Origin: Humibacillus sp.
GTDB lineage: Bacteria; Actinomycetota; Actinomycetes; Actinomycetales; Dermatophilaceae
NCBI GenBank assembly: GCA_030452985.1
Contig: JAKDLG010000018.1
Coordinates: forward strand, 1-52,150
DNA: 52,150 nucleotides
Direction: 5' to 3'
The position numbers were made by a program, and so were the translations under genes. Below are positions 36,564-45,003 of the stretch, in pieces. Under the pieces are notes generated by a model. The model saw only the letters and a program-made list of their open reading frames with translations. It had not been told where the DNA came from and made no database searches. Every line of letters starts with the position of its first letter. Within the stretch, counting starts at the first letter, position 1.

Positions 36564-37404
36564 CTGCAACTCGGTGTGCGACCACCTTGTCACCGACCGC
36601 CAGAACGGCGCCGGGGGGCAGTGGAAGCACCGGCGTGAGACGGATGCCGAACCAGGTGGACCCCTCCCACCGGCGGTGCCGGGCCAAGGTACGGATCGGC
36701 TCCTTCGCCGTCGCCAACGCCTGGCGGTCGATGGTGGCCATGACGCACCGGTCGCAGGCCATCGTGTAGCGAAAGTCGACCTCCCCGATGCGCACCCGGC
36801 GCCAGCCGTCCTCGGCGAACGGCTCGTCACCGTCGAGCACCACGTTCGGCCGGAACCGGTCGTGACCGAGCGGGTCGACGTCAGACTCGGCCAGCCACTC
36901 GTTCAGCCGGCGAAGCGATGCCTCGGTGGTGACGTGCACGGGGGCCGCGTCGGCGAGCGAGCTGGTGTCTCCGCTGCGTCCGCCCATCTCCGGCTGGATC
37001 GGGCGGTGGGTCTGATCGTCCTGCCACACCAGCCGAACCGGTTGCCCGAGGCGTTCGCTGAGCCAGTCGTCGGCGACTCGCCCGGCCGGCCGAGCGGCAT
37101 CCTGACCGGAGAAGAGGACCGCGATCGGTGAAGCCTCTCGTGGTGGGGCCACCGTGGCCGTGGCGCCGTGACGGTCGAGCAGGCGGATGCCGCCCTGCTC
37201 GGTCGGTTCGGCCCGCAGGCCGAGCATGAGGTGCACCTCTCGGGCCGTCACGTTCTCGCCGGTCGGGTCGACGACCGCCCAGCGACGATCACCGAGCAGG
37301 CCCTGCCGGCTGACGGCGGCCTGATCCACCGCCACCCCAGCCAGTGACTTGACGGGGTAGAGGTGCAGCCCCACGACCCGGATCGGCGTCGCCGGGGACG
37401 TCAC
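36529..37404 (-). CDS. MOSC domain protein
   Basis: A 291-residue protein with an N-terminal MOSC beta-barrel (VVGLHLYPVKSLAGVAVDQA) and a C-terminal MOSC domain with HDRFRPNVVLDG (181-192) and TMACDRCVMATID (C217, C220). The conserved Cys is thought to handle sulfur or bind molybdenum cofactor, as in mARC/YcbX-type reductases; here no ferredoxin domain follows, unlike YcbX. GTG at 37404 overlaps the M3 peptidase stop as GTGA, so they are translationally coupled. The enzymatic role is unproven. Confidence 0.9.
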   Translation of the reverse strand: MTSPATPIRVVGLHLYPVKSLAGVAVDQAAVSRQGLLGDRRWAVVDPTGENVTAREVHLMLGLRAEPTEQGGIRLLDRHGATATVAPPREASPIAVLFSGQDAARPAGRVADDWLSERLGQPVRLVWQDDQTHRPIQPEMGGRSGDTSSLADAAPVHVTTEASLRRLNEWLAESDVDPLGHDRFRPNVVLDGDEPFAEDGWRRVRIGEVDFRYTMACDRCVMATIDRQALATAKEPIRTLARHRRWEGSTWFGIRLTPVLPLPPGAVLAVGDKVVAHRVAATSGIALQPRG

Positions 37405-39353
37405 TGGGCGAGCCAGGCGGCGTAGGCGTCGAAGGTGTACTCACGGCCGAGGAAGTCCTCGACGAGCTCGGCGGCGTCGTGGCGGCCGCCGGGGGCGAGC
37501 ACCTTGTCGCGGTAGGCACCGGCCACCTCCAGGTCGAGCAGGTTCGCGTGGTCGAAGGCCGAGAACAGGTCCTTGGCGATGACGAGGCTCCACATGTACG
37601 TGTAGTACCCCGAGCTGTACCCGTCGAGGTGACCGAAGCTGCAGTGCATGTGGGTGCCCGCGACGTACGGGAACACGCAGTAGCGCCCCATGAGCTCACG
37701 CAACCGGGCGGTGAGGTCGTCGGTCTCGTGCACGTGGAAGTCGTAGGAGAGCGCCGCGTAGAACATCTGGGTGCGGGCGTCGTAGCCCTTGCCGAAGTCG
37801 TTGGCGCGGCGCATCGCCTCGACCAGCTCGGCCGGGATCGTCTCGCCGTCGGCGTTGCGCGCGAAGGTCGCCAGCACGGCGGGGTCCCAGGCCCACTCCT
37901 CGAGCATCTGGCTGGGTGCCTCGACGAAGTCCCACTCCGTCGCCACGCCCGAGAACCGCACCCACTCACCCCGGCCGGCGAGCACGTGGTGCACCAGGTG
38001 CCCGAACTCGTGGAAGAGCGTCACGACCTCGTCGTGCTCGAGCAGGCCGCGGCTGAGGTTGCAGACCAGCACGCCCTCGGCGAGCTGGCGGCCCGCCACT
38101 CCGCGCACGAGGTCGAACTGCGCTGCGTGCTTGAACTTGCCGTCACGCGGGTGCAGGTCGAGGTGGATGCGCCCGATGCGCTCGCCACCGAACGCGACGT
38201 CGTAGGTGGCGACGTCGTCGTGCCAGCTGCGGGCATCCGGCACCCGCTGCCACTCGAGCCCGAAGAGAGCGCCGGTCACGTCGAGCAGGCCTTGGCGAAC
38301 CTGTTCGAAGGCGAAGAAGGTGCGCACCTGCTGCGCGTCGACGGCGAGATCCTCCTTGCGCACGAGCTCGGCGTAGTAGGTCACGTCGGGCGAGTCGATG
38401 TCGGTCGCGTCGGGGCGGTCACGACGCAGCCGGTCGAGCAGCACCTGCTTGTCGCGATCGGCGCTGGCGGCAGTGAGCTCGGTGATGCGCTCGACGAAGT
38501 CGCCGATGGCCCGGCCGGTGCCGATCATCTTGACCTCGGCGTCGTAGTCGGCCCACGTGTCGTAGCCGAGCAGCGTCGCAATCTCACGGCGCACCGCGAA
38601 GAGTCGTTGCAGCACCGCGTCGTTCGCCGGCCAGGCCACGGTCAGGGCCTGCGTCACGAGGTCACGGCGGGCCGCGGCGTCGTGGGCGAAGGTGCGGAAC
38701 GGCACGACGTCGGGATAGTCGGTCGTGACCGTGACGAGCCCGTCGGCCTCCACCGGGTGGGCCTCGACCCAGTCGGTCGGCAGCCCGTCGAGCTGTTCCG
38801 GACGCACCCGGATGCTGCGGACGTCCTGACGCACGTTCTTGCTGAGCTCCTGGCTGAGCAGGATGGCCAGTTCGTTGAGCTCACGGAGCCGGCCCCGGGT
38901 GGCCTCGTCGCGGTCGACCCCGGAACGCCGGAAGTCGCGCAGGGTGCGTTGCAGCACCCGTCGCGCGTCAGGGTCGAGGCCATCATTCGAGAGCCCCTCG
39001 AACACCGCGTAGAGGTCGGGGTCGAGGCCGAGGTCGGTCTCGAGCTTCTGCACGTCCTGAACGACGGTCTCGGCGCGTTCGCGCACGGCCTGGTCGGGGT
39101 GCACCTCGGAGAAGAGCGATCCGACGGAGCCGGCGTTCGTCAGCGCGGTCTGGGTCTCGTTCCACAGATGCAGCACCGCGAGCGCGTCGCGGGGAGCCTC
39201 GGCCTTCAGCTGATCGACGAGCGCCCGGGTGGCGCCCAGCTGCTCGTCACCGCGGGCCGCGACCCAGTCGAGCCAGGGGGTGTCGGCGGGCAGGTCGAGA
39301 GGATGGACGAGCGGCAGGGTCGCAATCGCGTCGATGGGGGCTTCCGAGGTCAC
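37401..39353 (-). CDS. M3 family metallopeptidase (thimet oligopeptidase-like)
   Basis: A 650-residue cytosolic zinc peptidase degrading short peptides. The zinc-binding LFHEFGHLVHH has H448, E449 and H452, with the third ligand E478 in WDFVEAPSQMLEEW. The helical N-terminal half and the closing FGHLDGYSSGYYTYMWS are as in Dcp/oligopeptidase A relatives. GTG at 39353 gives VTSEAPIDAIATLPLVHPLD; upstream open codons are low-quality. It is first of a two-gene unit with the MOSC protein. Confidence 0.93.
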   Translation of the reverse strand: MTSEAPIDAIATLPLVHPLDLPADTPWLDWVAARGDEQLGATRALVDQLKAEAPRDALAVLHLWNETQTALTNAGSVGSLFSEVHPDQAVRERAETVVQDVQKLETDLGLDPDLYAVFEGLSNDGLDPDARRVLQRTLRDFRRSGVDRDEATRGRLRELNELAILLSQELSKNVRQDVRSIRVRPEQLDGLPTDWVEAHPVEADGLVTVTTDYPDVVPFRTFAHDAAARRDLVTQALTVAWPANDAVLQRLFAVRREIATLLGYDTWADYDAEVKMIGTGRAIGDFVERITELTAASADRDKQVLLDRLRRDRPDATDIDSPDVTYYAELVRKEDLAVDAQQVRTFFAFEQVRQGLLDVTGALFGLEWQRVPDARSWHDDVATYDVAFGGERIGRIHLDLHPRDGKFKHAAQFDLVRGVAGRQLAEGVLVCNLSRGLLEHDEVVTLFHEFGHLVHHVLAGRGEWVRFSGVATEWDFVEAPSQMLEEWAWDPAVLATFARNADGETIPAELVEAMRRANDFGKGYDARTQMFYAALSYDFHVHETDDLTARLRELMGRYCVFPYVAGTHMHCSFGHLDGYSSGYYTYMWSLVIAKDLFSAFDHANLLDLEVAGAYRDKVLAPGGRHDAAELVEDFLGREYTFDAYAAWLAQ

Positions 39354-39525
39354 AGCCGCACTGTATGTCGCCGCGGGCCTCCGCAGTGGCTGGAGCCGAG
39401 CCACGTTGCCGGGTTGAGCCGCACCGACGCCGCACCGACGCCGCGCCACTCGCGTGACCGGGCGCGTTCGCTCCGGGCCGGGCTACCCTTGAGGCACCAG
39501 CACGGGTGAGAGCGGGAGGGTACGG

Positions 39526-39879
39526 ATGCGCGCGGCCAACGAGCAACGACGACCCGCCCCGGGTCGGGCTTTCTTCTGGGCCTGCGCCTTCTCGGTAGGC
39601 GTCACCGTGGCCATCGGCGTGGTCATCGGCACCGTCGTGGGCACGGCCCTGGGCGCAGCGGGTGGCACTCCCGGTGGGGTCGAGCTGGTGCTGGCCGTGG
39701 CCGTGGTGTCGGCGTTGACCACCTCACTGCTCGCCATCTCACGCACCGCGTCTCCCGTGGTGCGGGCGCAGACCGCAGCGACCGGGGCGAGTGGGCACAT
39801 CGAGGCCTCCACGGCCTACTGGTGCGCCGTGACTGCTCCTCGTCGACCACAGCGCCCCAGGGCTCCCGGACGGCGCTGA
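39526..39879 (+). CDS. small membrane protein, unknown
   Basis: A 117-residue frame with two likely membrane helices (FFWACAFSVGVTVAIGVVIGT; VELVLAVAVVSALTTSLLAI) and a basic, proline-rich tail. The start is ATG at 39526 just after GAGGG. It is divergent from the M3 gene and 87 bases before the YidC-like gene on the same strand. The tail translation (RRPQRPRAPGRR) is low-quality, so the true C-terminus or the reading frame there is less sure. No family recognised. Confidence 0.55.
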   Translation: MRAANEQRRPAPGRAFFWACAFSVGVTVAIGVVIGTVVGTALGAAGGTPGGVELVLAVAVVSALTTSLLAISRTASPVVRAQTAATGASGHIEASTAYWCAVTAPRRPQRPRAPGRR

Positions 39880-39966
39880 CCCCGAGCGTCGCCGTCGGTG
39901 ACGCACGGATCACTCAGCCCCCCTTCACCCCACCGGCCCGATCGGGCCGAGTTACGGAGCCCTGTG

Positions 39967-40785
39967 ATGTTCGATCTCGCGTTGTCCCCTGTCATCTCTG
40001 TCGTGGCCGCCGTGCTCGCGGCCAACCATGCTCTGGCCGGAGCGGTCGGCCTGCCACCCGGCTCGTCCGGGGCCTGGCTGCTCGGCATCTTCCTGCTGGT
40101 CATAGCAGTGCGAGCGGCACTGGTGCCGTTGGTCGTCCACTCTGTGCGTTCGAACCAGGCGCGGGCCCGGGCCCTGCCGCAGCTGAGTGCGCTGCGGCGC
40201 ACCAACGAGGGGACTCGCGACCTCGACAGCCTCCGACGGATGCGTGTGGAGCAACGCCGCATCCACGCCGAGCACGGCGTCTCGAGGTGGAGCCTGGCGC
40301 CGGCCCTGCTGCAGCTACCGGTCGTGTACGCCCTCTACCGTGTCGTGTCCGACCTGACGGCCGGCCACGCCGTAGGTGCGCTCGACGCGGGCCTGGTGGC
40401 CTCGGCGTCCGCGGCCTCGGTGGCCGGGCTGCACCTGACGAGCCGCATCGGCCAGACGCTGCAGCAGGGCCCGACCGCTGTCCTGGTGCTCGTCGGGTTG
40501 GCGGTGCTCGCGGCCGCCCTGTCGTTCGCGACCCAGCGCTGGTTCACCCTGCCGCTCATGGACCTGTCCACCCAGCCCGCGAGCCTGGGGGCGGTGCAAC
40601 ACCTGATGCCCTGGTTGGCGGCCGGTGGGATCCTCGTCGCCGCCGCCTACGTACCGGTCGGCCTGCTCGTCTACTGGGTGGTCAACAACGCCTGGACCTT
40701 CGGGCAGCAGGCCCTGATCTGGCGGTACGCCCCAACACCGGGCTCGCCTGCGGCGCGCCGCCGTCACGCGCGGCGTGCCGCCTGA
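39967..40785 (+). CDS. YidC/Oxa1-type membrane insertase paralogue
   Basis: A 272-residue protein with about five membrane helices and the YidC layout: a helix at 38-60, a long charged cytoplasmic hairpin (QARARALPQLSALRRTNEGT, then MRVEQRRIHAEHG), LAPALLQLPVVYALYRVVSD, and the final VPVGLLVYWVVNNAWTFGQQ. R49 in the first helix (IAVRAALVPLVVH) matches the groove arginine. It lacks the rpmH-rnpA-oriC neighbourhood of housekeeping yidC and has only an alanine/arginine-rich tail, so it is most likely a second, specialised insertase. Confidence 0.88.
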   Translation: MFDLALSPVISVVAAVLAANHALAGAVGLPPGSSGAWLLGIFLLVIAVRAALVPLVVHSVRSNQARARALPQLSALRRTNEGTRDLDSLRRMRVEQRRIHAEHGVSRWSLAPALLQLPVVYALYRVVSDLTAGHAVGALDAGLVASASAASVAGLHLTSRIGQTLQQGPTAVLVLVGLAVLAAALSFATQRWFTLPLMDLSTQPASLGAVQHLMPWLAAGGILVAAAYVPVGLLVYWVVNNAWTFGQQALIWRYAPTPGSPAARRRHARRAA

Positions 40786-40867
40786 TGACGCACCCTGGGT
40801 CGGGTGGTCGGGTGCTCGAAGTCGGCCGGCCACTCGCCCGCAGGGCAGAGCAGCCAAGCCCAGTCGA

Positions 40868-40999
40868 GTGGCCACTTTTACACGGACCGTAGCCCCTCCG
40901 CGGTTCCGTTCGCTGCGCGCCCGCGGCGACAGCGACACCGTCGCCCTGGGTGGCCTGGTGGAGCAGTTCGAGCGCTCCGACTGGGCCACCTCCGGCTGA
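40868..40999 (+). CDS. tiny hypothetical protein
   Basis: A 43-residue frame starting GTG at 40868 reads RSLRARGDSDTVALGGLVEQ and ends FERSDWATSG just before the TauE stop on the other strand. From about codon 14 onward nearly every third position is G or C, as in real genes. It has no family I know. An upstream in-frame GTG at 40775 would overlap the yidC-like gene end. Confidence 0.35.
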   Translation: MATFTRTVAPPRFRSLRARGDSDTVALGGLVEQFERSDWATSG

Positions 41000-41005
41000 T
41001 CCCGG

Positions 41006-41830
41006 TCAGAGCAGGCTGGAGATGCTCTGGGCACCGGTGTAGAGAGCCACCGCCATGAGCAGCACCGCGAACACCTGCTTGAGGCGTAACGGTGACACCC
41101 GCGTAACGACCCGGCTGCCGAGCAGGCTGCCCGCCACGGCGGCGGCGGTGAAGGTGGCGACCAGAGGCCAGTCGAGATCAGTGGCCGTGTGGGCCCGAGC
41201 GGCCAGGGCGGTGGCGCTGTTGATGGCGATCACGAGCAGCGAGGTGCCGACAGCCACGGCCATGGGAAAATCGAGGACGAGCACCAGGGCGGGCACCAGG
41301 GCGAATCCCCCTCCGACACCGAAGAACCCGGTGAGCAAGCCCACGGCGGTCGCGGTGCCGACGAGCAGGACCACCCGGCGGCGGTCGTACGAAAGGGTCC
41401 GCGGTCGCGTCTCTGCCACCCCACCCACCTCGATGGGCGGCCCCGAGTCGACATCGTTCGGGTCGTCGGTGGCACGGCTGGTCGAGCGGAGCATCAGCAC
41501 CGCGACGACGAGAATGAGCACCGCGAACGTGGCCAGGAGAACCGCGGGCGAGACCTTGACCGACAGCCGGCTGCCGGCGAAGGACCCGGCCGTGCCGAGC
41601 AGTCCGAAGACGAGGCCTTGGCCGAAACGCACCCGCCCGGCGCGTGCGTGCGGGGTGAGACCGATCAGTGAGGTGACCCCGACGATCAGCAGCGAGCTCG
41701 TGATCGCCCCCCGTGGGTCCTGCCCCAGCACGTAGACCAACGCCGGGACGGTCAGCACCGACCCGCCGCCCCCGAGGGCCCCCAGGCTGAGCCCGATGAC
41801 GACGCCGAGCGGCAGCGCCAGCAGCAGCAC
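41006..41830 (-). CDS. tauE: TauE/SafE family sulfite/sulfonate exporter
   Basis: A 274-residue membrane protein of about eight helices in two homologous halves: VVIGLSLGALGGGGSVLTVPALVYV and VGLLTGFFGVGGGFALVPALVLV, both with the Gly-rich TauE signature. A charged cytoplasmic loop (about 113-145) links the halves. TauE proteins export sulfite or organosulfonates. GTG at 41830 lies three bases after the stop of the Cys-rich small protein. With the persulfide dioxygenase upstream it forms a sulfide/sulfite detoxification operon like the cst operon of Staphylococcus. Confidence 0.9.
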   Translation of the reverse strand: MLLLALPLGVVIGLSLGALGGGGSVLTVPALVYVLGQDPRGAITSSLLIVGVTSLIGLTPHARAGRVRFGQGLVFGLLGTAGSFAGSRLSVKVSPAVLLATFAVLILVVAVLMLRSTSRATDDPNDVDSGPPIEVGGVAETRPRTLSYDRRRVVLLVGTATAVGLLTGFFGVGGGFALVPALVLVLDFPMAVAVGTSLLVIAINSATALAARAHTATDLDWPLVATFTAAAVAGSLLGSRVVTRVSPLRLKQVFAVLLMAVALYTGAQSISSLL

Positions 41831-41833
41831 CGG

Positions 41834-42007
41834 TCAGCGTTGGCGGAAGAGGCGCCTGCGCAGCGATCCGCCGGATGCCGCAGGGTCGGCCGCGTGGCCG
41901 GGGCACCGCTGGCCCGACGGGACCCCCCGCATCACTTGGTCGACGTGTTGGCCGCAGCCGGCCCACGTCGTCTTGCCACAGGTCTTGCAGTTCACGGCAC
42001 GGCACAC
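41834..42007 (-). CDS. 57-residue Cys/His-rich protein
   Basis: GTG at 42007 opens a frame reading VCRAVNCKTCGKTTWAGCGQ, then HVDQVMRGVPSGQRCPGH. It has six cysteines (C2, C7, C10, C18, C34 among them) and two histidines, enough for a zinc-ribbon-like site. I recall near-identical short proteins in many actinobacteria, without a described function. The position between the persulfide dioxygenase and TauE genes on the same strand ties it to sulfur handling. Its C-terminus (SLRRRLFRQR) is basic. Confidence 0.75.
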   Translation of the reverse strand: MCRAVNCKTCGKTTWAGCGQHVDQVMRGVPSGQRCPGHAADPAASGGSLRRRLFRQR

Positions 42008-42080
42008 GGTGGGGTTTCTCCTTCGATGGGTGGTTGGTCGGGTGGGTACGCCGAGGGACCCGGCGCGAGTGTGGTGTGGG

Positions 42081-43445
42081 TCAGGCCACCGCGACCAGCG
42101 GGAGCCCACTGGCGGCGGCGCTCTGCTCGAAGTCGTCGTCGACGGCGACGACCTGGTGACCGTGGGCGGCGAGCACCGAAGCGGCGATGGAGGCGCGGTA
42201 CCCGCCCGCGCAGTGCACCCACAGCTCGCCCGGTGGAACCTCGTCGAGCCGGTCGAGCACGTGATGGATCGGGATGTTGACGGCGCCCTCGATGTGGCTC
42301 TCTTCGAACTCACTCGCTCGACGAACGTCGACGACGGTCACCGGGCGGTGGTGCCGCACCTGGGCGAGGTCGGCGAAAGCGGCCCGGGGGAAGCTGCCCA
42401 GTGGCTCGTCCGTCCACTGGCGGGGCTCTCCGTGCGCCGCCCCCTGCAGCTGGTCGATGCCGATGCGGACCAGCTCGCGCTGAGCCTCGGCGATCTGGGC
42501 GGGACTCTCGCCGAGGAGGGTCATCGGCGTGCCCCAGGGAATGAGCCAGCCCAGGTAGGTGGCGAACTGGCCGTCCACGCCGAAGTTGAGACTGCCGACG
42601 ACGTGACCGGCGGCGTAGGCGGTGCGGTTGCGCAGGTCGACCAGCCACTCCCCCGCCTCGAGCCGCCTGCGGATGATGTCCCTGTCGGCCATCGACGGCG
42701 GCGTGAGGTCGGGTGCGGTCGGCCCCTCGGCGTTGCCCGGCCCCATGTGGGCGTAGTAGGCGGGGTAGGCGTCGAGGCCGTCGAGCACGTCGGCCACCCA
42801 CTCCTCCTCGCTCTGGGTCAGTGCCGGGTTGTCGCGCTTCTCCACGCCGATCGTCGACGCGTCGCTCGTGCCGCTCGACCCCGCCGAGCAGAAGCTGCCG
42901 AAGCCGTGCGTGGGCAGCACCTGCGCGTCGTCGGGCAGCTCACGGGCCAGTCGACGAGCAGAGGCGTACTGGTGCCGCACGAGGTCGTGCGTGTGGTCGT
43001 CTCCGAGCAGGTCGGGCCGGCCGGTGGCGCCGAAGAGCAACGACCCACCGGTGAAGACGCCGCCGGCCTCGCCGTCTGCCTCCAGGGCGTAGGACAGGTG
43101 CGTGTAGGTGTGTCCGGGCGTGGCGATGGCCCGGACCCGCAGGCTGGGTGAGACCTCGACGACTTCGTCGTCGCGAATCGGCGTGCGCTCGAAGTGCACC
43201 TCGTCATCGGCATTGACATAGTAGGCCGCGCCGGTGGCCTTCGCCAGCGCCAGGCCACCGGTGAGGTAGTCGTTGTGGAGGTGGGTCTCGAAGACGTGGG
43301 TGATCCGTACGTGTTCGGATGCCGCGAGCTCGAGAACGCGGTCGATGTCTCGTTGCGGGTCGATCACCAGGGCGACCTGCCCGTCGTGGGCGAGGTAGCT
43401 GCGATCACCCAGGCTGGCGGTCTCGATCGTGAGGATGGTCGGCAT
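42081..43445 (-). CDS. persulfide dioxygenase-rhodanese fusion (CstB-like)
   Basis: A 454-residue protein with three domains. Residues 1-240 are an ETHE1-type metallo-beta-lactamase fold: THLHNDY (H55, H57, D59), GHTYTH (H112), GRPDLLG and LPTHGFGSFC. Residues about 258-345 are a rhodanese fold without a catalytic cysteine. Residues about 355-450 are an active rhodanese with C412 in WVHCAGGYRAS. CstB of Staphylococcus has this order and turns persulfide into thiosulfate via sulfite. The promoter upstream has TTGACA (complement of 43521-43526), a 16-base spacer and TAGGGT (complement of 43499-43504), with the palindromic operator over the -10. Confidence 0.93.
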   Translation of the reverse strand: MPTILTIETASLGDRSYLAHDGQVALVIDPQRDIDRVLELAASEHVRITHVFETHLHNDYLTGGLALAKATGAAYYVNADDEVHFERTPIRDDEVVEVSPSLRVRAIATPGHTYTHLSYALEADGEAGGVFTGGSLLFGATGRPDLLGDDHTHDLVRHQYASARRLARELPDDAQVLPTHGFGSFCSAGSSGTSDASTIGVEKRDNPALTQSEEEWVADVLDGLDAYPAYYAHMGPGNAEGPTAPDLTPPSMADRDIIRRRLEAGEWLVDLRNRTAYAAGHVVGSLNFGVDGQFATYLGWLIPWGTPMTLLGESPAQIAEAQRELVRIGIDQLQGAAHGEPRQWTDEPLGSFPRAAFADLAQVRHHRPVTVVDVRRASEFEESHIEGAVNIPIHHVLDRLDEVPPGELWVHCAGGYRASIAASVLAAHGHQVVAVDDDFEQSAAASGLPLVAVA

Positions 43446-43497
43446 CGACGCTCCCTTCCGGTGGTTGACGAACAGGATTCCACGGCTTAGTCATTAT

Positions 43498-43511
43498 TAC
43501 CCTAGGGGGTA
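43498..43511 (-). promoter_or_regulatory. CstR/CsoR-type operator in the persulfide dioxygenase promoter
   Basis: TACCC-TAGG-GGGTA, with flanking bases extending the dyad. It overlaps the -10 box TAGGGT of a promoter with a perfect TTGACA -35 box on the minus strand. The same TACCC-N4-GGGTA dyad occurs twice before the thioredoxin gene. CsoR-family repressors are known to bind G-tract dyads of this type, and one is encoded at the right edge. Confidence 0.75.
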
Positions 43512-43632
43512 TCGTTGTGTTGTCAAAACAGAACCGGTCCGGCCCGTCGGTCGGGGGCAGACACCGGGGCATGCACAGGCTGGTCGGCAGACCTGGGAAG
43601 GGCGCGCGCCACCCTGCGCTTCGCCGCCGGAG

Positions 43633-45003
43633 TCACTGAAGTCGGACCCGTTCACCGAGGCGCGGCACGACCGCACACCAACCCAGCTCGTCGGTGATGA
43701 GCTCGGCCAGGGCCCGCGCCGACGGAGGCTCACCGTGCACCACGTACACGGTCGCCGGAGGGGTCGGGAGCCGCCTCAGCCAGTCGATGACCTCGCCGGC
43801 GTCGGAGTGGACCGAGAACCCGTCGTCGGTCACGACCTGGGCCCGGACCGGCACGTACTCCCCCATCATCTTCAGAGCGCGGGCACCATCGTGCAGGTCG
43901 CGGCCACGCGTGCCGACCGCCTGGTACCCGGTGAGCACGACGGTGTTCTGTCGATGGGGCAGCATCTCGCGCAGGTGGTGGATCACGCGTCCGCCCGAGG
44001 CCATGCCCGACGCCGACACGATGATGCAGGGCCGGCCGGGGTTGTTCAGGGCCTTGGACTCCTCCGCACTTCGGGCCAGCCGCAGACCGGACCAGTCGAG
44101 GGGCGGCTGTGGGGTGTCCGGTCGCAGCTCCCCGGCCAGGCCCCCGTTGCGGTAGACCTCCAGCGCCGCGAGCGCCATCGGGCTGTCGAGGTAGACCGGA
44201 ACGGACGGGATGTCACCGCGCTCCATCAGCTGACGAAGCGCATGGATGACCAGCTCGGTGCGGTCGATGGCGAAGGCGGGAATGAGCACCGACCCACCGC
44301 GGCCGATGGTCTCGCGGATGGCTTGGGCGAGAACCGGGTGGGCGGGGTCGGTGGCCGGGTGGGTGCGGTCGCCGTAGGTCGACTCCACCACGACCACATC
44401 GGATGCCGGGGGGTCGGCGCGCGGTAGCAAGAGCTCGTGCTGCGGCCGCCCGAGGTCGCCCGAGAAGAGGACCCGGGCCCCACCGGCCTGCAGCAGAGCG
44501 CTGGCCGAGCCGAGGATGTGCCCGGCGCGGGTCAGAAGGACCTCAAGGTCGGGGGCTAAAGCAACGGGCGTGTCATAGGTGATGGGTCGCAGCAGGGAGA
44601 TGGCACGTTCGGCGTCGGCAGAGGTGTAGAGCGGCAACGGCGGGTCGTGTTTGGACCAGCCGCCCTGCCGGGCGTCATCGGCATCCCGTTCGAGCAGGTG
44701 GGCGCTGTCTCGCAGAACGATGGCGGCCAGGGCCGCCGTTCCCTCGGTGCACCAGACCGGGCCGGTGAACCCCTCGCGCACCAGTGCCGGGAGGTAACCG
44801 CAGTGGTCGAGGTGGGCGTGGGTGAGCACGACGTTCTGGACCGAGGAGGCACGCACGGCAGGCGGGCCCCAGTTGAGTCGACGCCACTTGCGCTCGCCCT
44901 GGTACAGGCCGCAGTCGACCATGGTGCGTTCGCCATCGTGGTCGACGAGAAACTTGCTCCCGGTGACGGTTCCGGTGGCGCCCAGAAACGTCAGCGTGGT
45001 CAT
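43633..45003 (-). CDS. metallo-beta-lactamase/beta-CASP ribonuclease-like protein
   Basis: A 456-residue protein of the CPSF/beta-CASP family. THAHLDHCGYLP (H62, H64, D66, H67) is the metal motif, HILGSAS and SGDLGRPQHELL complete it, and the beta-CASP insert (about 210-380) has AFAIDRTELVIHAL, DSPMA and SASGMASGGRVIHHL; the RNA-specificity tail ends VVHGEPPSARALAELI. Such enzymes cut or trim RNA. The ATG overlaps the stress-protein stop by ATGA, so it is coexpressed with a universal stress protein and could be a stress-specific nuclease; this coupling is the only clue to its role. Confidence 0.9.
   Translation of the reverse strand: MTTLTFLGATGTVTGSKFLVDHDGERTMVDCGLYQGERKWRRLNWGPPAVRASSVQNVVLTHAHLDHCGYLPALVREGFTGPVWCTEGTAALAAIVLRDSAHLLERDADDARQGGWSKHDPPLPLYTSADAERAISLLRPITYDTPVALAPDLEVLLTRAGHILGSASALLQAGGARVLFSGDLGRPQHELLLPRADPPASDVVVVESTYGDRTHPATDPAHPVLAQAIRETIGRGGSVLIPAFAIDRTELVIHALRQLMERGDIPSVPVYLDSPMALAALEVYRNGGLAGELRPDTPQPPLDWSGLRLARSAEESKALNNPGRPCIIVSASGMASGGRVIHHLREMLPHRQNTVVLTGYQAVGTRGRDLHDGARALKMMGEYVPVRAQVVTDDGFSVHSDAGEVIDWLRRLPTPPATVYVVHGEPPSARALAELITDELGWCAVVPRLGERVRLQ

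Noticed and set aside
37479-39509. A 676-codon plus-strand frame antisense to the M3 peptidase
   Set aside because: Same shadow effect; the peptidase strand carries the intact zinc motif.
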